64,000 bases of DNA from Gilichinskyi gelida (GTDB lineage Bacteria > Acidobacteriota > Thermoanaerobaculia > Gp7-AA8). The notes under the pieces are model-generated. The model was given only the letters and a program-made list of their open reading frames with translations. It was not told the origin of the DNA and did no database searches. The position numbers were made by a program, and so were the translations under genes. How positions within the stretch are numbered: position 1 is the first letter of the stretch; each line of letters begins with the position of its first letter. The DNA lies in the NCBI GenBank assembly GCA_038040385.1, contig JBBPII010000014.1:1-64000 (forward strand), in the 5' to 3' direction. Below are positions 61,321 to 64,000 of this stretch, piece after piece.

Positions 61321-62237
61321 TCAGCGGCTGGGTGTTTCCTGACGCAGAACGATCCCCCTCCTCGGATGTCTCTCCGTGATCCGCAGCTTCAACGCCGCAT
61401 CCGCGACGTGCGTGTAGATCTCAGTGGTGGAGATGCTCCGGTGACCGAGAAGACGTTGGACGTAGCGGATGTCGACGCCTTCTTCGAGGAGATAGGTGGC
61501 GACCGAATGGCGGAACATGTGTGGGGTGACGCGGTCGCGGACGGCGCTGCGTTCGCCGTGAAGACGGACGAGGCGGCGGATCATTTGTGGCGAGGCGGCG
61601 TCGCCGCGGGAGTTGATCAGGAACGTCCCGGCGGTCGAGGCGCAACGGTCGCGGGCGGTGCGGTAGTCGCGCAGCAGGGATTTCAGCTCGTCGGGCACGA
61701 AGACTCTTCGTTGGCGGTTGCCTTTGCCGACGATGGTGATGGTGCCGTCCTCCACGTCGACGGCCGCGTCGAGCAAGCTCGCGAGCTCGGCGACGCGCAT
61801 GCCGGTGGCGAAGAGCAACTCGGTGGCGACGTAGGCGGTGAGATCTGCGAAGGTGTGGGCCGGTCGTGGAGGAGAAGGAGGCGGAGGTCGGACCTCGTAA
61901 TGACGCGCGGGAGGCGCTTCGGCATGCGGATGCGGATGCGGGCGCCGCGGAACGGGTCTTCGATGCCGTGGCCGTCTTCTTCGAGCCAGTGGAAGAACGA
62001 TCGCAGCGTCGCGAGGTGGCGCTTGACGGAGGATTCTTTGAGCGCGCGCACGTCGAAGAGGTAGCGGACGTAGTTGTGGACGACGGTTTTGTCGCAGGCC
62101 GCGACCGCGGCGCGGCGGCCGAGGAAATCGGAGAAGCGAGTGAGGTCGAGGTCGTAGGCTCGGACGGTGTGGAGGGAGAGTTTCCGAATGGACTGGCAGT
62201 GGCGGATGAATGCGGACGCCGCGTCTCGGAATTGCAC
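61321..62237 (-). pseudogene. Tyrosine recombinase (XerC/D-like), frameshifted
   Basis: From GTG 62237 the N-terminal SAM-like domain reads FRDAASAFIRHCQSIRKLSL, then LDLTRFSDFLGRRAA and RHLATLRSFFHWLEEDGHG. A one-base loss near 61857 shifts the frame. The catalytic half continues FADLTAYVATELLFATGMRV (Arg), HMFRHSVATYLLEEG (His-x-x-Arg) and LGHRSISTTEIYTHV (His and Tyr). All catalytic residues remain but the frame is broken, so the integrase is inactive unless the shift is a sequencing error. Confidence 0.88.
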
Positions 62238-62405
62238 GTCGGTCCTACCTCCCAAAATTGTTGGATGGCGGACGTTACCCGAGTCCGAGGAGTCGAGGCG
62301 ACCGGAATTCCGGACGGACGGCGGGCAGGCCGCACGACTCCTGCTGCGGGACTCCCGAAAAGGGTTGCGCAAACCCCCTCATGCTCCTCGGGTAATCTGA
62401 CGGAA

Positions 62406-62422
62406 CGCTCGGCGACCGAGCG
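62406..62422 (+). promoter_or_regulatory. Stem-loop in the arginine deiminase leader
   Basis: CGCTCGG, a CGA loop and CCGAGCG form a perfect 7-bp hairpin. It lies 20 bases before the arginine deiminase ATG and just upstream of the AAAGGAG ribosome-binding site. It might affect translation. No regulator site is recognised. Confidence 0.4.
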
Positions 62423-62442
62423 GGAGAAAAGGAGCAATCGCC

Positions 62443-63684
62443 ATGAGCACTTTCGGCGCGTGGTCCGAGGTGGGCAAGCTGCGGGTGGTGCTGCTGCATC
62501 GGCCGGGAGTCGAGCATCGCCGCACGCTTCCGTGGAACAAAGACGCGCTGCTCTTCGACGACATCCTCGACGTCGAAGAGGCGCGCCCGCAGCACGAGCA
62601 GTTCTCGCAGGCCTTGTCGAGCCGCGGCGTGGAAGTGCTCTTTCTGGCGGATCTGCTCGAGGATATCTGCCGCGATCCTTCCGCGCGCGGCGAGGTGTTC
62701 CGCGAGGTTCTCGGGGACATCGTCGCGCCGGAGGGCGTGGAGCCGTACGACCTGATCAGCGGCTATCCGCGCACGTGGCAGGAGGCGCCGGCCGTCGAGT
62801 GGGAGCCGCTGCCGAATCTCTACTTCATGCGCGATCCCGCCTTCGCCGTCCCCGGCGCCATCGTCCTCTCCCATCCGTTCTGGCCGGCCCGCCGGCGCGA
62901 GGCCCGGCTGGTGGCTGCGGTGCTCAAACGACATCCGCGCTTCGAGGGGATGATGATCTACGACGGAATCCTGGCCGATCCCGAAGCGCGGATCGAAGGC
63001 GGCGACGTGCTGGTGGCCGACGAGCACAACGTCATCGTCGGCGTCGGGGAGCGAACCAACGACGCGGGCGCCGCTCACCTGGCGCGCTTCCTGTTCGAGA
63101 AGACTTCGGTGCGGCGCGTGTTCAAGCTGCACATCCCCGCCAAGCGCGAGTTCATGCACCTCGACACCATCATGACCTTCGTCGACCGCGGGCGGCTTCT
63201 CACCATGCCGTACCTTTGGGCGCGGCCGGAGGTGTACGCCCGGATCGCCGCGCGCGCCAAGCGGCAGTGCGAGCGGCTCTCGTTCGCCTATCACGGGCCC
63301 GATCCGGAATCGTTCGCCAAGTCGACGTGGCTGGAGGTGTGGGGGCCCGACGGCTTGGAGAAGCGATACGACGACGAGATGCGGGGGCTGGAAGACTACG
63401 GAGTCATCGACGCCGGACGGACGATCACCGTCGGCGGTTCCGCCGAGCAGTACCCCGCCAGCGAAGACCATGCGGTCGAGGCGTTGCGCGAGCAGTGGAA
63501 CGACGCGGCGAACACCCTGGCGGTCAAGCCGAGACAGGTGGTCTCGTACAGTTCCAACGACCGCACCATCCGCGCGCTGGAAAAAGCCGGCATCGAAGTG
63601 CTGGCCATCGCCGGCAGTGAGCTGGTCCGCGGTCGCGGCGGCGCGCGGTGCATGTCGATGCCGTTGCTGCGCGAAGGGATCTAG
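62443..63684 (+). CDS. arcA: Arginine deiminase
   Basis: The 413-residue enzyme hydrolyses arginine to citrulline and ammonia. It has all the guanidino-modifying family motifs: FMRDPAF, EGGDVLV, HLDTIMTFVD with catalytic His, and nucleophile Cys403 in GGARCMSMPL. The length fits the family. The other arc genes (arcB, arcC, arcD) are not in the window, so the citrulline route must be completed elsewhere. AAAGGAG lies upstream. Confidence 0.95.
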   Translation: MSTFGAWSEVGKLRVVLLHRPGVEHRRTLPWNKDALLFDDILDVEEARPQHEQFSQALSSRGVEVLFLADLLEDICRDPSARGEVFREVLGDIVAPEGVEPYDLISGYPRTWQEAPAVEWEPLPNLYFMRDPAFAVPGAIVLSHPFWPARRREARLVAAVLKRHPRFEGMMIYDGILADPEARIEGGDVLVADEHNVIVGVGERTNDAGAAHLARFLFEKTSVRRVFKLHIPAKREFMHLDTIMTFVDRGRLLTMPYLWARPEVYARIAARAKRQCERLSFAYHGPDPESFAKSTWLEVWGPDGLEKRYDDEMRGLEDYGVIDAGRTITVGGSAEQYPASEDHAVEALREQWNDAANTLAVKPRQVVSYSSNDRTIRALEKAGIEVLAIAGSELVRGRGGARCMSMPLLREGI

Positions 63685-63723
63685 TAGCGGCTAAAATCGC
63701 TCGAGTGCACGAAGGAGGACCGA

Positions 63724-63783
63724 ATGGCCAAAGGCAAGAACTCCCGCAAAGAGACGAAGAAGCCGAAGAAGGACAAAAAGTAG
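63724..63783 (+). CDS. Lysine-rich 19-residue peptide
   Basis: The frame encodes MAKGKNSRKETKKPKKDKK and stops. It has a strong GGAGG ribosome-binding site 8 bases upstream. Very short lysine-rich proteins of this form are conserved in some bacterial phyla, suggesting a nucleic-acid-binding or ribosome-linked role, but none is proved. It follows arginine deiminase by 39 bases. Confidence 0.6.
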   Translation: MAKGKNSRKETKKPKKDKK

Positions 63784-63792
63784 TCGGTGAAT

Positions 63793-63827
63793 TGCCGCGT
63801 GCTCCAGCATGTGCGGAGCACGCGGCA
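63793..63827. terminator. Bidirectional terminator-like hairpin
   Basis: A perfect 13-bp stem, TGCCGCGTGCTCC at 63793-63805 with GGAGCACGCGGCA at 63815-63827, has a 9-base loop. It lies exactly between the convergent small peptide and YtxH genes. T-runs are weak on both sides. Confidence 0.7.
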
Positions 63828-63832
63828 GCGTC

Positions 63833-64000
63833 TTACGCGTTCGCGACTTTGCGAAGGACGCTCTGAACGTTGTCGACGGAATCCTCGACCACGTCCCTCA
63901 CCTTCTCGGTCACGTCGGCGACCTTCTTCTGCATCTTCTTGCCGGTCATCGGAGCAAACAGCAGAGCCACCGCTGCGCCGGCGAAGGCGCCGAAAGCGAA
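63833..64000 (-). CDS. YtxH-domain protein, partial (cut by window end)
   Basis: The C-terminal 55 residues are visible. They include the hydrophobic Gly/Ala segment (FAFGAFAGAAVALLFAPMTG) followed by an amphipathic basic helix (KKMQKKVADVTEKVRDVVED). This is the YtxH/gas-vesicle-like pattern of small membrane-linked stress proteins. The start lies beyond the window. Confidence 0.8.
   Translation of the reverse strand, partial: FAFGAFAGAAVALLFAPMTGKKMQKKVADVTEKVRDVVEDSVDNVQSVLRKVANA

Noticed and set aside
61866..63620. A 584-residue plus-strand frame over the recombinase and arginine deiminase genes
   Set aside because: It is out of frame with arginine deiminase and low-complexity; it opposes the recombinase.

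Overview
The window is 64 kb of high-GC bacterial DNA. The mix of genes (serine/threonine kinases with TolB-like and TPR domains, porin-cytochrome genes, many signalling proteins, several kinds of palindromic repeats) fits an Acidobacteriota-like soil or sediment organism. That placement is an inference from gene content, as there is no rRNA gene in the window.

Layout. 1-403: two tRNA genes, Ile(GAT) and initiator fMet. 861-23464: a near-continuous operon for an extracellular contractile injection system (eCIS, the Afp/PVC family). It encodes sheath, tube, baseplate proteins, a DUF4255 cap protein, an AAA+ ATPase, hub, spike, PAAR tip, gp25, two J-like wedge proteins, a gpI-like tail protein and a DUF6519 protein. 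Most junctions are 1-4 base stop/start overlaps. Inside it sits a DUF4157 (eCIS-core) protein with an unassigned C-terminal domain, followed at once by a small protein that looks like its immunity partner. 23534-26117: a decayed, AT-richer stretch with an IS481-type transposase remnant, a second DUF4157 protein with a hydrophobic tail and a small two-helix membrane protein, then gene fragments. 26134-32671: housekeeping and accessory genes (receiver protein, secreted protein, PEP-mutase-family enzyme, DinB protein, FAD-dependent oxidoreductase) mixed with pseudogenes. 32721-37409: a hybrid histidine kinase with duplicated PAS domains and a large Ser/Thr kinase. 37410-40966: a glycosyltransferase and a sugar epimerase-like protein among several pseudogenes. 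40963-42896: a PGM1-type ATP-grasp ligase coupled to a small protein.

43080-49356: a complete porin-cytochrome route for extracellular electron transfer: monohaem c-type cytochrome, NapC-type quinol cytochrome, small membrane protein, decahaem OmcA/MtrC, decahaem MtrA/DmsE and MtrB/PioB barrel. Electrons would pass from quinol through NapC and MtrA in the MtrB barrel to MtrC on the cell surface. 49394-57178: secreted hydrolases, a PilZ-like protein and a nucleotidyltransferase gene pair of toxin-antitoxin type. 57193-58872: a DprA plus phosphoribosyltransferase pair. 59503-62237: a low-GC island with a truncated methyltransferase, a membrane-anchored acyltransferase-like protein and a frameshifted tyrosine recombinase. 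62443-64000: arginine deiminase, a 19-residue basic peptide and a YtxH protein cut by the window edge.

The strongest candidates for new biology are the eCIS-embedded toxin/immunity pair, the repeat insertion in the eCIS sheath, the small protein/ATP-grasp pair, and the DprA-PRTase pair.
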